Below are positions 49,268-61,323 of a DNA stretch of 64,000 nt, piece by piece (the first letter of the stretch is position 1; each line of letters begins with the position of its first letter). The translations under genes and the position numbers were made by a program. The DNA lies in the NCBI GenBank assembly GCA_025331125.1, contig JAOALB010000034.1, positions 62,001 to 126,000 on the forward strand, in the 5' to 3' direction. A model generated the notes under the pieces. It did no database searches, was not told the origin of the DNA, and worked only from the letters and a program-made list of their open reading frames with translations. Source of the DNA: Mycogone perniciosa (Eukaryota; Ascomycota; Sordariomycetes; Hypocreales; Hypocreaceae).

Positions 49268-49653
49268 TATTAAAGGGGAATTAGCGCTTTAAATATATAT
49301 ATACACTAATAATAACTGAAATAAAGCGCAGGAACCGCGCTTTTAATAAAACTATAAAGCTGTAATTAAGTAATATAAAGGCTAAAAGATACTGCAAATC
49401 ATTTAATTATAATATCTGCAGTTAAAAGTAACTAATAGTTACCTCTTTATACCTTAATGGCTGTAAAAATACAGGTAAAGGTAATATATTAAGGGAGAAC
49501 GCAGGTTAATCCTATTAAACTAGGTCTATCTGTTTATCTTTATAGTTTTATGTCTCTTTAATCTAATAGTTGCTTAAATAAGCAATTAACTTTACTTGGG
49601 TAGGCTAGTAAAAAGGACTGTAAATGCATTAGGTATATTAATTACCCCCAATA
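49268..49653. mobile_element. LTR family L2, copy 1
   Basis: 386 bp, heavily mutated, matching the copies at 56049-56435 (inverted) and 56813-57201 (same orientation). Termini TATTAAAGGGGAA...ACCCCCAATA correspond to TGTCGAGGGGGAA...ACCCCCGACA in the least-damaged copy. It abuts inverted arm 2 directly, so it probably truncated that element. Confidence 0.75.
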
Positions 49654-49655
49654 AA

Positions 49656-51227
49656 CTAGTAATACTAAATATAAATAAAGGATATAGGGAGGTAATTTTA
49701 ATAGTTAATATTAATATAATAGGCTAGGGGGCAGTTTTAATATAAGTTATAAAAAGAAAAAGACACTGAATTTAATATAAAAGCAGGTATTAGCTTTTAT
49801 TAGAAATAAAATATAATACTATAAAAAAAGAGTATAAAGCTTTACTTTAAGCCTTTAAAAGGCTATATACTTATATTTATAGACTTTTATTTATATTAAA
49901 GATAGACGCTAAAATAGTTATTAATTAAATAAATAGTAGGATTAATAATATCTTTAGCGGGTATATAACCTAGTAAATTAACTATATCCTCCTTTTTAAC
50001 TTTATAGCTAAATATATCCTAAGGAAAGAGAATATTATAGTAAATGCTTTATTTTATAAACTAGTAACTGCTGCAAATAAAGCTAAAGCCTAAAAAGAAG
50101 GGGATTTAAAAGATTTTATAGATATATATTTAGGTATAATTTCATTTACTCTGCTAAGAGAAGAGTATAGCGAAGAATTTTAGTAAATTGCGTAATACCT
50201 TTAAATAATATAAAGACTATTTAATTTTTTAACTGCAGACTTTTAATAATTAAAGAATAAAGCAAAAAGGTTTTATATAAAAAATAAAAGGTTATAGGCC
50301 AGACTAATAAAATACTGCTATTAGCCTATATTTATCTTTAATACTTTAATTATAAAGAAAACAGCTATTTAATAGTGCTATATAGAAATAGGTTATAAAG
50401 GATAGGAAGTAATTTTCTGATTTTTAAAGGAAAAATACTAGTAGCTATAAATATAGAATAATATATATAAAGCTATTATATTATACCCTTAATACTAAAG
50501 CTTTAACCTATACTGCCCCAGGGAACTAGCTATAGTAATAAAACTAACCAGACCTATAAAGAAGGTCCATTTTAATACCTAATATATCCTAAGCGACTAT
50601 AAATATATTTATTTATTTAAAGGAAAATATAACTTTTATAAATAAATAAAAGTAAAATTTATGCCGACTTTATTATCTGCAATAATAATAAAGTTTATCT
50701 TTAAGTAGATTTACCGATTTAATATAATAATTTAAGCTATTATAAACAGGGGACTTAAAATAAAGAAAATACTCCTACAGGTATTAACTAATCTAAGTAT
50801 TAAAATTATTTAGATATTAGTATATAACTTTAAAGCTAATACCCCTATAAAGGTTAATTATTAAAGCCTGATATTAATATTAATAAAAATAGCTAAATAC
50901 AATAAAAAGTAGTTCTAAAACTTAGATAAGGCAATTATAGCCAATAGATATACTATAAAAGGCTTAATAAAATACTTTATATTTTACCTATTATTCGGCT
51001 AAGAACTAATTTTCCCTTTAAAAGTAAAACTGCCTACCTAGCGGCTAATTAACTAAGATAAGGTTTATATAATAAAAGATTAATTAATAGCGTATATCTA
51101 TATTTTTTAAAAAAAAAGAGGAAAACGTAAAAATAACTTAAAAGAAAGTAATAGCATTCTATTAAATATTAGCTAAAAGGATAAACGCTAATAATTAATA
51201 CTCTCTACAGAAAGTAACTAAGCCTCT
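49656..51227 (+). mobile_element. Inverted arm 2: Gypsy RNase H-integrase remnant
   Basis: Plus-strand, degenerate. Reading through stops, it shows the RNase H start (NANAIGWGAVL-like), YKALL.ALK, a VINQINRS-like segment, an ILGKEN.VADALS-like end, then the integrase zinc-binding region and GYKGQEVIFRFLKEKY (compare GHKGREGTYRRVADRYWW of intact fungal Gypsy elements), followed by the integrase core. It is the inverted counterpart of 42188-43759. Confidence 0.75.
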
Positions 51228-51242
51228 CTTCTTTAATAACCT

Positions 51243-51821
51243 ATTGAAATAACAAGGTTATACTGAACCTCATTTATATGCAGCTTTTAGGAAGCTGCAT
51301 ATAATGCAGTAATAAGGAAACGACTTAGAGTTTATTAGGTTAACAATAAATAAACAATTGAATTATAACTAATCTAATAGCTGAAAAGCTATAGAATATC
51401 TAGTGTATGTGCGGCTGGATTGTAGAAGTGATTGTAAAACAATGCTTTGTCTTCTATAATAGTCCTCCGACTAGATAATAGGAATATAGCGGCAGAATTG
51501 GGTTCGTGGCCCTATTCCTATTTTCCGCAAAATTCATTTGTATAGGAAATCGGCCAAATCGACTTATAGCCATATAAACAGGAAACCATTTTAGTCAGAA
51601 TTTTTACAATAGCCATTATGGCCATTATATTGAGTCTAGGGTAGGCGGGATAGCTGGTCCTAGCTCAATTGTTATTGTTGAAGATAACAGAAATTTACTG
51701 ACTTACACCGAAGTTCCTCCAGAACTCGGTCCTAGCGTCGGGCCTAATTCCGGGTCTAGCCAGAATAGGAAGGTTACCCAAATACACTGAAATCCTTACT
51801 TTTTAGCCCTCCTTTTTAATA
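51243..51821 (-). mobile_element. LTR family L1, copy A
   Basis: 579 bp, the reverse complement of the copy at 59712-60291. Ends TATTGAAATAACAAGG...CCTCCTTTTTAATA are RIP-altered TG...CA termini. TAACC lies at 51822-51826 and, allowing one extra C, immediately left of the copy (51237-51241), so it may be a solo LTR with a 5-bp target duplication. Alternatively it is the 3' LTR of an element ending at copy B. Confidence 0.8.
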
Positions 51822-54800
51822 TAACCTTATCCTACTTTATAACGCAAAACGCTAAAGGGATTTATTGAAAGATATAAAGCTAAGGATATATTAGCTAAAA
51901 CTATTTAAAATCGAGTTTTAAGTAGGAATAATAAAAGCTTATAGGCTAAAAATATTAAATAAGATTCTATTTAATAAAACCTACTTAAAGGAATATTTAA
52001 AAAAGTTTATAAAGGATAAATTTAACTAGTAAACAGTTAAAGATAATAAAGAAACCTATATAAATAAAAGCCTAGAGATAGGCAATAATATATTTAAAGA
52101 TAAAGTAGTTAACAGAGCTATAATTAAGATTATTAACAGCTAAGAACTTAGTGAATATTATAGTAACCCTTTAACCGCTAAAAGGGTATATAGGTTATTA
52201 GATTAAATAATCTGGCTGAAAGCTAGGATATATATCCGCGGATTAAAGGAGGAGGAGATATATTAATTAAAATACAGTCCCTTATAATACTTTAAAGTAG
52301 CAATTCTTAAAATAAATAAAATAAGTTAGGATAACTACCTTTATATAAAGGATATATAAATAAAAGTAAAAGATAATATTTTTAAAAATAGTTACTAGGT
52401 ATTATTTTTAAAGGGGAAGAGATAGCTATTAAATTAAAATTTACTGCTTTACTTATAAAAAGTATAATTTAATTATACTATAAAGAGAAAAACTATAAAA
52501 TTAAATAGTTTATTAATTACTTTACCTATATTAACCTTTTACTTTAATAGTAAAAGCTAAAATAAGTTTCTAAACCTACTAAATCGCTTAACTCTTTACT
52601 TTTTTATTTTTAATAAAATAAAGCGCTATTAAAGGATTAAAATAATTAAAGACTTTTAGCTTAATAAAGGAAAGTACTTAATCTTTTTTAAAAAACGTAA
52701 TAGCTATATTTTAGTTACTTTATTAAGGCTAGTAGCTAAAAAGATATTGCTAAGTATATAAAAAGGCCTTAGATTAAAGGCAATTTAAATAGTCCCTTTA
52801 CTAGAAACCTGGAATAAAGATGCAGTTATAAAAAAGAAATAGGATATACTTTTTAATTGCTATAATAGTAATAAACTAAGTTTAAAGGTACCTTTAATAA
52901 AACTAAGGATTGCGCTGCTTATAAAATAATATAAATAAAGCTTTAATATACTTTATCTGCTTAAAAAAAATATAAAAGAACTACCTATAAATATATAAGA
53001 TTTTTACTAGGATATAGATTAACTTAAATATTTTTCTTTTAATAGTATATATAATATTTTAAAAATAGGATTAAAAACCTTTAAAGGTATAATATTAAAA
53101 GTATTCCTTAAAAGTATAACCTTTTATAAAAGATAATAAAGATAAAAAGGATTTAAATAAAAGGGAAAAGGTAACCTTTAAATAGATTGGCAGGTTTAAT
53201 TAATTAATATTTACACTATTAATAATCTAAATAATAAAATACTTTTAAATTTAAAGAAAATTAAAGTAAAAATATTAATTAAATAATATTTATTTACTAA
53301 AGCTTTATTTAAAGTAAACAGTTAAATAAAAAGGTAAAGTTAAATTTAACCTTTTTAAAATAAAGAAATCTCTTTAAAAGTCTTTTTACTAGTAATAAGT
53401 GTATTAATAAAGTTAACTATATTAGGCAATTAATAATAGCCCTTTTTAGCAGGATTATTTATAATTAAATAATAAGATAAAGAAAAGGAAGAGAGAGTAA
53501 GAGAAAAAGAAAAAAGAAAAAAGAAAAAAGGCAAGTAAAGTATAAAAGGTTACTTTAACAAAGCAGTAATTTATATATAACAAAAAAAATTACTTTATAT
53601 ACTAAACTATATACCTATACCTATAAAAAGATAAAAAGCAATACTATACTCTTTTTTTTTCTTTCTCCTTTACCTATTAAAAATCTATTTTATACTAGCT
53701 TAAATATTACTTTTAGCTTAAATTTTATTTTATAACTATTTAATTTCACTTAACCCCCCCCTTTTTCTTTACTATAATATCTCGTTTAAAAAAAGACCTA
53801 TACTTTTTTACTCTGTTTTTCCGACTTATAAAAGGTAAACTAAAAACTTTACTTCCCTACTATATTAGCCAAATATCCTTTAGCTGTATTAGCAATTTCT
53901 TTAAGCTAAAAGAATAAAACCTTGTTAATAGCTTACTAGTAAGCTAGTATAACTATTAACTAATATAGATTTACCTTTAACTTAACTAATATATTAATAG
54001 CTACCTGCAGTTACCTATTAATAAGTTATTTATCGATAATACCTTATACTATAATAAGCTTTTATAGATACTAGATATTAAAGAACCTATATAGCCTTTC
54101 TATATTATTAATATCTATAATTTCCTATATAACTTTTCCTGCAAAAACTAAATAGTAAACTTTAACTTAAATGCAATACTTTATATAATAATAAAAAGAC
54201 TATTAATAGTAAAAGCTGCCTAAATAAAGATTTTAGTATTTTAAAATATATTTAAAAGCGCAACTGCTTTTAATTAAATAATATTTTAAGCTTTTAAGAT
54301 CCCTAATAGACTATAGCACTTTTAAAGCTTTATAAAAGGAAAATAAATCTTTATAAAGTTTATTTATTTTCTTTAATATTAATACACTTATAATTTTAAT
54401 AAATAAAGGTACCTTTACTACTTTAACTTTAATAGGGATAACTGTAAATGCTATATATAATAATTCCTTAACCTATAAGCCTATATACTTAAAAAAGCCG
54501 GATTCCTTTATTTATTTAACTTTTATATAGTTTTATATATAGAATAACCTAAGTCCAACAAGTACAGCTACCTAAGCCTATTTTAAATCTAATAAATACT
54601 TTAAAGACTTATTAGTATTAAATTAAATTAACTAGCAAAACCTTTAAGCAGAGTCTTAATCTCTTTTAGCTTTAAAAAATATAGGATAATTAACTTAAAA
54701 GGGTTTAAACTTTTACTTTAAAATTAATACTAATACCTATACTTTAAAAACTCTATTAAAAGCTATATAGATATAGTTTAGGTTTTATATTAAGTAATAG

Positions 54801-56048
54801 CTGTAAATAAATTTACAGTTATAGACTTTAAAGTAAAGATAAAAGGTATTTTGCCTTTTTCGCTTAAATACTATTTAATTAAGTTTAATTAAAGTTAATA
54901 AATACTTTTAAAGATAATTTATAGGAGGAATATAATAAAGATTAATAGGTAATATTTAATGGATTTTAAAATGCTAGTAAATAACTTTATAAAGGAGAAC
55001 TGTTTAATCTGCTATAATAATAGCTTTTCCCAGTAATTATTTATTCTCTTAATAATATATAAATAAACTAGGATATAATATTTATAGTTAACTTTTAAGA
55101 CTTAACCTTTAACTTTAATTATATTTATACCTACTACTGTATAATTAAACTAGTTATAGCTAAAAAAAAGAAAAATATTCTCTTTAACTTTATAGACTAT
55201 ACTAATAGTAAAGAAATAAAATAATACCATTAGCCTAGTTACCTAAGCAGCGTTTATAGTAAAGGCAATAGCAGGACTAATAACTAAAAGTAAATTTATA
55301 TATTTCTCGGTAATGCTATAACTTATAAAACCTTCGCCTACTGCGCCGGCACTATTAAAGGATATAGAGAGTTTAAAAAAGGATTTAACTTTTTTTAAAG
55401 AAAATAATAATTCTTTTAATAAATTAAAGGATAATTAAAACTTAAAAAAAAAGAGTTTTAAAAGTAATTGTAAAGTTTAACTAAAAGGTAATAAAAAAAA
55501 ATAAAAAAAGTTTTATAAAACTAGGCGAAAGAGGATAGGCTATAATAGTAGCTTTCACGGTAATAATAAAAAAAAGGATACCTTAATATCCCTAAATTTA
55601 AAGAATTACAGCCTTAAAGATATACTGCAGCTTAACCCTGCTAGGATTAATAGATAAATTAGCTTAAGATAATATCTAAAAGTAAGGCTGCGCACCTACT
55701 TAGGCAATAAAATAATTAATATAAAATAAGTAGATAGCAGCTTAAAATACTTAGCGATAAATATAAATTACTAAAATAAAACTATTTAATTATAGCAGTT
55801 TTAATATAGGGAGAATAATTTAATATAAATTAAATATAAAGATATTAATAGTATATATAATAGTAATTTTTTTTATTTTTTTTATTTTTTTTAGTTTTCC
55901 TTTCTTTATAATATACTTATTTTAATATTTCTTTATATTATTAATGTTTACTTTAAGGAATTATAATATTAGTACTAAGAGGTTTAGCTGGATAAGCGTC
56001 TTGTTAAGATTTGCTTCTTTTATTCGCGAATGCTTATAAGGAGGGTTT

Positions 56049-56435
56049 TGTTAAGGGTAACTAATATACTTAATACATTTACAGTCCTTTTTACTAGCCT
56101 ATTTAAATAAAGTTAATTGCTTATTTAAGCAACTATTAAATTAAAGAGGTATAAGACTATAAAGATAAATAGATAGATTTAATTTAATAAATATTAACCT
56201 GTATTCTCCTTTAATACACTACCCCTACTTATATTTTTATAGCTATTAAGGTATAAAAAGGTAACTATTAATTACTTTCAACTATAAATATTATAATTAA
56301 ATAATTTACAGTATCTTTTAGCCTTTATATTAGTTAATTATAGCTTTATAGTTTTATTAAAAGTGCAGTTCCTATACTTTATTTTAGTTATTATTAGTGT
56401 ATATATATATTTAAAGCGCTAATTCCCCCTTAATA
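56049..56435. mobile_element. LTR family L2, copy 2 (inverted)
   Basis: 387 bp, opposite in orientation to the copies at 49268 and 56813. Strongly RIP-mutated. It is separated from copy 3 by a 377-bp spacer, making an L2-spacer-L2 inverted pair. Confidence 0.75.
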
Positions 56436-56812
56436 AATTAGCTAATAAGTTATTAAAAGTAGCGTTAAATTTAGTTAAAGATCCTTTATAATTACTATAA
56501 TTTAATAAGTGAAATTCCCTATAAAGGGAATCTCTTTAAAGTGTATTAAAGTAACTATATAGTCTTTATAATACTAAAAATGCTTCTTTTAGGCTTTAAA
56601 TCCAAGTAATAGATATAGCAGGAATAGCTATTAAGCTATCTTTAATTAATATAAGTAATAGGGCCTATTTTAAATTAAATAAAGAATCAGTAACTATAAG
56701 ATTTTCTATAAAGGTATAGTAATCTATAGCCCTTAGTATAATACTTAGGGACTGTTTCTATTAATTAAAGTTATTAGGACCTATTAGCTTATAGCTTTCT
56801 AGAAAGCTATTT

Positions 56813-57201
56813 TGTCGAGGGGGAATCAGCGCTCCAAACATATATATATACACCAATAATAACCGGAATAGAGCGCGGGAACCGCGCTCTTAATAGAACT
56901 ATAAAGCCGTAATTAAGTAATATAGGGATTAAAAGATACTGCGAATTATTCGATTATAATATCTGCAGTCGAAAGCAACCAACGGTTACCTCTTTACGCC
57001 TTAATAGCTGTAAAATTATAGGTAGGGGTAGTGTATTAAAGGAGAACGCAGGTTAATTTTTATTAAACTAGGTCTATCTGTTTATCTTTATAGTCTTATA
57101 CCTCCTTAATCTAGTAATTGCTTAAATAAGCAATTAACTTTACTCGGGTAGGCTAGTAAGAAGGACTATAAATGCATTGGGTATATCAGTTACCCCCGAC
57201 A
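56813..57201. mobile_element. LTR family L2, copy 3 (best preserved)
   Basis: 389 bp with clear termini TGTCGAGGGGGAATC...TTACCCCCGACA. It is the least mutated L2 copy, still carrying CG dinucleotides (GAGCGCGGGAACCGCGCTC, itself an inverted repeat). The flanks (TATTT / AACTA) are not a target duplication. Confidence 0.8.
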
Positions 57202-57239
57202 AACTATAGACCTTTTTTAATGCCTCTTTAATAAAACTA

Positions 57240-57760
57240 TTATTTAAAAGTCGAAATAGTAGTTTAGGGTTAAGGAATTAACGAAAATGGAACTTGAATA
57301 GGTATAGGAATAGAGGTAGGAGTTTGTATTGGCACTGAAATAGGGGCTATAGGATTAATGTCTATTAGACTTATAGTCTGTTAAGGTTAAAGACCTAAAA
57401 TAGCAGCAGTTAGGCTAGCTAAAGTATTAGATAGCTGAGTTATAGTATTATTCTGACCCTTTAACTGTACCTTTACTGTCTTAGTAAGAGCCCTCTATGC
57501 CTAAAGCTCTTGTTCTATATTCTGCACCTAAATAAATAGATCCCTTTACTGCTGGGGAGAGCTATTATCTTTAATTAAGGAAATAGGGCTGCTAGGAGCC
57601 TTAATAGGTCGACTTATACTGCTAACGTCGGACCTATATCCTATATAAATAAGGAATATACTATATAGTATATAGAGGTAGTAATACAAGTAGTATTACT
57701 ATAACTGCAACAGTATTTGCAGTAGAAGCCTAAGAATAGCTTTGGGTAGCCAAAATCCTA
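57240..57760 (-). pseudogene. Degenerate retrotransposon gag (N-terminal part)
   Basis: On the minus strand, below LTR copy B, a coherent reading is visible if TAG codons are read through: SPISLIKDNSSPQQ, then an amphipathic helix rich in Gln/Leu (VQNIEQEL, ALTKTVKVQLKGQNNTITQL, LSNTLASLTAAILGL), then a Pro-rich tail (NPIAPISVPIQTPTSIPIPI). Several expected Gln codons (CAG) are TAG, the direct RIP signature. It sits where gag belongs if copy B is the 5' LTR of a minus-strand element. Confidence 0.65.
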
Positions 57761-57899
57761 AAAGTGCTAATATAAGCACTAAGATAAGCACTATAAAAAA
57801 ACCTGCTATAAGTGCTGTAGTAGCGCTAAAGGAAGTGCTGTAACTATTAGAAGAATCCACTAATAGAGACCCGAGGAAAACTCTCCCGGGCTTATAACC

Positions 57900-58479
57900 T
57901 GTTAAAATAATAAGGTTATACTGAACCCTATTTATATATAGCTTCTAGGAAGCTGCATATAATGCAGCAATAAGGAAACGACTAAGAGTTTAATTAGGCT
58001 AATAATAGATAAACAATTAAATTGTAAATAATCTAATAGCTAAAAGCTATAGAATATCTAGTATATATATAGCCAGTATAAAAGTAATTATATAAACAAT
58101 AGCTTTGTCTTTTATAATAGTCCTTTAATTAAATAATAGGAATATAGCAGTAGAATTAGGTTTATAGCTTTATTCCTATTTTCCGCAAAATTTATTTATA
58201 TAGGAAATTATCTAAATTAATTTACAGCTATATAAACAGGAAACCATTTTAGTCGGATTTTTTATAATAGCTATTATACCTATTATATTAAGTCTAGGGT
58301 AGGCGGGGTAGCTGGTCCTAGCTTAATTGTTATCGTTAAAGACAACAGAAATTTCCTGACTTACACTAAAGTTCCTTTAGAGCTCGGTCCTAGCGTCGGG
58401 CCTGATTCTGGGTCTAGCTAGAATAGGAAGGTTACCTAAATACACTAAAATCCTTGCTTTTTAGCCCTCCTTTTTAACA
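57900..58479 (-). mobile_element. LTR family L1, copy B
   Basis: 580 bp, same orientation as copy A and inverted relative to copy C. Termini TGTTAAAATAATAAGG...CCTCCTTTTTAACA. With the gag remnant immediately to its left, it is probably the 5' LTR of a minus-strand element. Confidence 0.85.
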
Positions 58480-59711
58480 ATTTACTTTAACTATTAATTT
58501 GTTTTTAGTCTTTAAGTAGTTAAATGCAATTAATTAAAAGGTAATTAATATTATTATAATAAAAGCAGTAAAGTTTAAAGCTATTATATTTATAAAAGGT
58601 AGAGATATTATTTAAATAGATTATAATATTATTATTAAAGTAATTGATTACTAAATTATAAAGTATATTATAGTTTAATATCTTTAATATATTTTTATTT
58701 TTATTTTTATTTACAGATAATATAAAGGAATTTTAAAAGTAGGTTTCAAATAAAACTATCTCTTTTTAAATATTTAAAATATCTTTATAATATAGGTGGA
58801 TATAGTCTTAAAGCTTTATATAAAGTTTTATATAATAGTAGAAAGCTTATTACTTTTTACTTTTGCAAAAAATATATTTCTTTAATGAATTTAAGTAAAT
58901 ATAAAAGTCTTTTAATATTTAGCCCTTTTATTAAAAAGTATCTTAAAAAAAGTAATTAAAGTAAATTCCTAGTAAATAATATTTTTTAAAAGGGTTTTAC
59001 TTTATTTTATAAAAAGTAATTAATTACTTTTATAAACTAAATACTCCTTTATTTATTTATTAAAGTATTACTTTTATTTTAATTAATATTTGCTATTAAT
59101 ATTATTAAATATTAGTAAAATATATTAAATATTTTTATAGTATTTCTTTAAAGCGCTATTAAAAGCCTATTAAAGGTTATTAAGCTATTTATTATAGGTA
59201 TAGAGTTTATAGGTAAAGTAAAGCTATATAATATTCTTTACTTTAATTTCTTTTTTATTATTATTAAATAAATAGTTTAAGTATTAGCAGTATTTTAAGT
59301 AAAGACTATAAATTAATATAAAATCACTAAAAGACTTAATTAAAGTTTATTGCTATTCTTTAAAGTTTTTTAAAACTTTAAATTATTTAATTTATTTTAT
59401 AATCTAGGCTTATTAAAAGATTGGTTTATTTAGCCTAAAGTTCTTTATAGTATAACCTAAAAGGGCTATCTAGTTAATTAATAATTTTGCCTTTTATATA
59501 AAGGCATTACTTTCTTTACTAGGGTTTACTATTAGATTAACTATTATAGATTATATTTTTACTATATTAACTTCAATAATTAAAGGAGAAATTAAAGAAT
59601 TATAAAGATAGGGTTATAATAATTAAGTAAATATAATAACGTAAAAGTATATTAAGATTTTAATTTAAGGAAGAAAGGGGAAGAGAATAGACTTTGCTTT
59701 ATATACTATAT

Positions 59712-60291
59712 TGTTAAAAAGGAGGGCTAAAAAGCAAGAATTTTAGTGTATTTAGGTAACCTTCCTATTCTGGCTAGACCCAGAATCAGGCCCGACAATA
59801 GGACCGAGCTCTAAAGGAACTTCGGTGTAAGTCAGGAAATTTCTGTTATCTTTAACGATAACAATTAAGCTAGGACCAGCTACCCCGCCTACCCTAGACT
59901 CAATACAATAGGCATAATGGCTATTATGAAAAATCTAACTAAAATGGTTTCCTGTTTGTATAGCTGTGAGTCGATTTGGACGATTTCCTATATAAATGAA
60001 TTTTGTAGAAAATAGGAATAAGGCCACGAACCCAATTCTGCTGCTGCATTCCTATTATTTAGTTGGAGGACTATTATAAAAGATAAAGCTATTGTTTATA
60101 CAATCACTTCTATACTGGCTGCATATACACTAGATATTCTAGAGCTTCTAGCTATTAAATCATTTACAATTCAATTGTTTATCTATTATTAACCTAATTA
60201 GACTCTCAGTCATTTCCTTATTGCTGCGTTGTATGCATCTTCCTAGAAGCTGCATATAAATGAGGTTCAGTATAACCTTGTTATTTCAACA
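59712..60291 (+). mobile_element. LTR family L1, copy C, solo LTR with TSD
   Basis: 580 bp from TGTTAAAAAGGAGGGC to CTTGTTATTTCAACA, flanked on both sides by TATAT (59707-59711 and 60292-60296), a 5-bp target-site duplication as made by LTR-retrotransposon integrases. No internal sequence adjoins it, so it is a solo LTR. The AT-rich setting weakens the TSD a little. Confidence 0.82.
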
Positions 60292-60385
60292 TATATTAAT
60301 AGTATATTTAAGGCAAAGGCTAAGGGATTTATATATAATATGCCCTTGACCAGGTATATACCCCTTAGGGCCGTACCGAGACCCT

Positions 60386-60703
60386 TGTTACAGGCCTTCC
60401 CCGTTATAAATAGCTTTATTAACCAAGGGGTATATTAAGTTAAATAGGCTAAAGACTTACTGCTTATTAGCGCTTATTAACGCTAAAGAGCTTTTATCTG
60501 CTTATATAGCAGATATAAGCTAATATATGTATCGCACAAGCGATATATTAGACTATATAGGCGCTTATAACGCATATATTCTACCTTTTCCTTTATATTA
60601 GCTATATATATATAGCGAGGCCATTACAGCACATTCTCTAATAGAATTAAGCTTTATTACCTATCTCTCGATGCTCTATATAGCTGTGCCGCGCTCCGTT
60701 ACA
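60386..60703 (-). mobile_element. Possible third LTR at the island's right edge
   Basis: 318 bp with TG...CA ends and short terminal inverted repeats (TGTTACAGG...CCGTTACA). Read on the minus strand it begins TGTAACGGAGCGCGGCAC, a start I associate with fungal LTRs. No target duplication is visible. It coincides with the switch from AT-rich to normal DNA. Confidence 0.4.
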
Positions 60704-61323
60704 CTTTAATATTGACAGTACCAACGGAGATGGGCTCTTTGGTCCCAGTTTCTAGACTTGTTGAGCTGGTGTCTGAGTATCCGCCCGGAAATACCACTTA
60801 TATACTTGTACGCCCGATGTTCAAAGGCTTGATTTGATGTCTGACAGACCTGGTTTGTGAACGCAAAGCATAAGATAAAGACTTTAGCCATATACTTCCT
60901 ACACGACAATACGATGATTGAATATCTGCATGTTACACAACTAATATATCATACACAGTGTTACCGTTACACTCCAATCGCTGAACCCTGCATCGCTATG
61001 GCTTGTTCAGCCGAAAGTTGTACTTGTGCAATATTAAGCTGGGAAAGTGGTCGACTTTCAGACCCCAAAGTACCTAACACTACGGAGTACATACCTAGTA
61101 GTACTTCGTAGTACTTCGTAGTACAGGTTATTATCCAATGACGGTTGCCAGGGACCTGATTAGTTGTGGCTAATACCCAGCCAATCATAAGCTGCGATAA
61201 GAGTTATCGACCCCACCATTTGGATTTTTTTCCCACCCAGAATGCTTCAATCAGCGCTCACAACCAACCAGACCAAAACCGCATACTGTCACGACGAATC
61301 TTGCACTCTTCACGGCGAACAAG
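60704..61323. other. Intergenic, PinX1/Gno1 promoter
   Basis: Normal-composition DNA between the island and the G-patch gene. It holds a TACGGAGTAC motif (61081-61090) followed by a 10-bp tandem repeat GTACTTCGTA (61101-61124). No gene is seen. Confidence 0.55.

Larger units (their letters stand above)
42179..60703. mobile_element. AT-rich, RIP-degraded nest of LTR retrotransposons
   Basis: About 18.5 kb of abruptly AT-rich, TpA-rich DNA with no intact ORF of note. Inside are two LTR families (three copies each), degenerate Ty3/Gypsy pol on both strands, and a gag fragment whose Gln codons have become TAG. The damage (CAG to TAG, CA to TA at LTR ends, TG to TA on the other strand) is the signature of RIP, a fungal premeiotic defence against repeats. 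The flanking DNA returns to normal composition on both sides. Such islands are normally heterochromatic. Segments 45.4-49.27, 51.82-56.05 and 58.48-59.71 kb are clearly repetitive or degenerate, but I cannot assign them in detail. Confidence 0.92.

Noticed and set aside
51243..58479. L1 copies A and B as the two LTRs of one intact 7.2-kb element.
   Set aside because: Not accepted as stated: the outer flanks do not match (AACCC against ATTTA), L2 LTRs interrupt the interior, and copy A shows a possible target duplication of its own.
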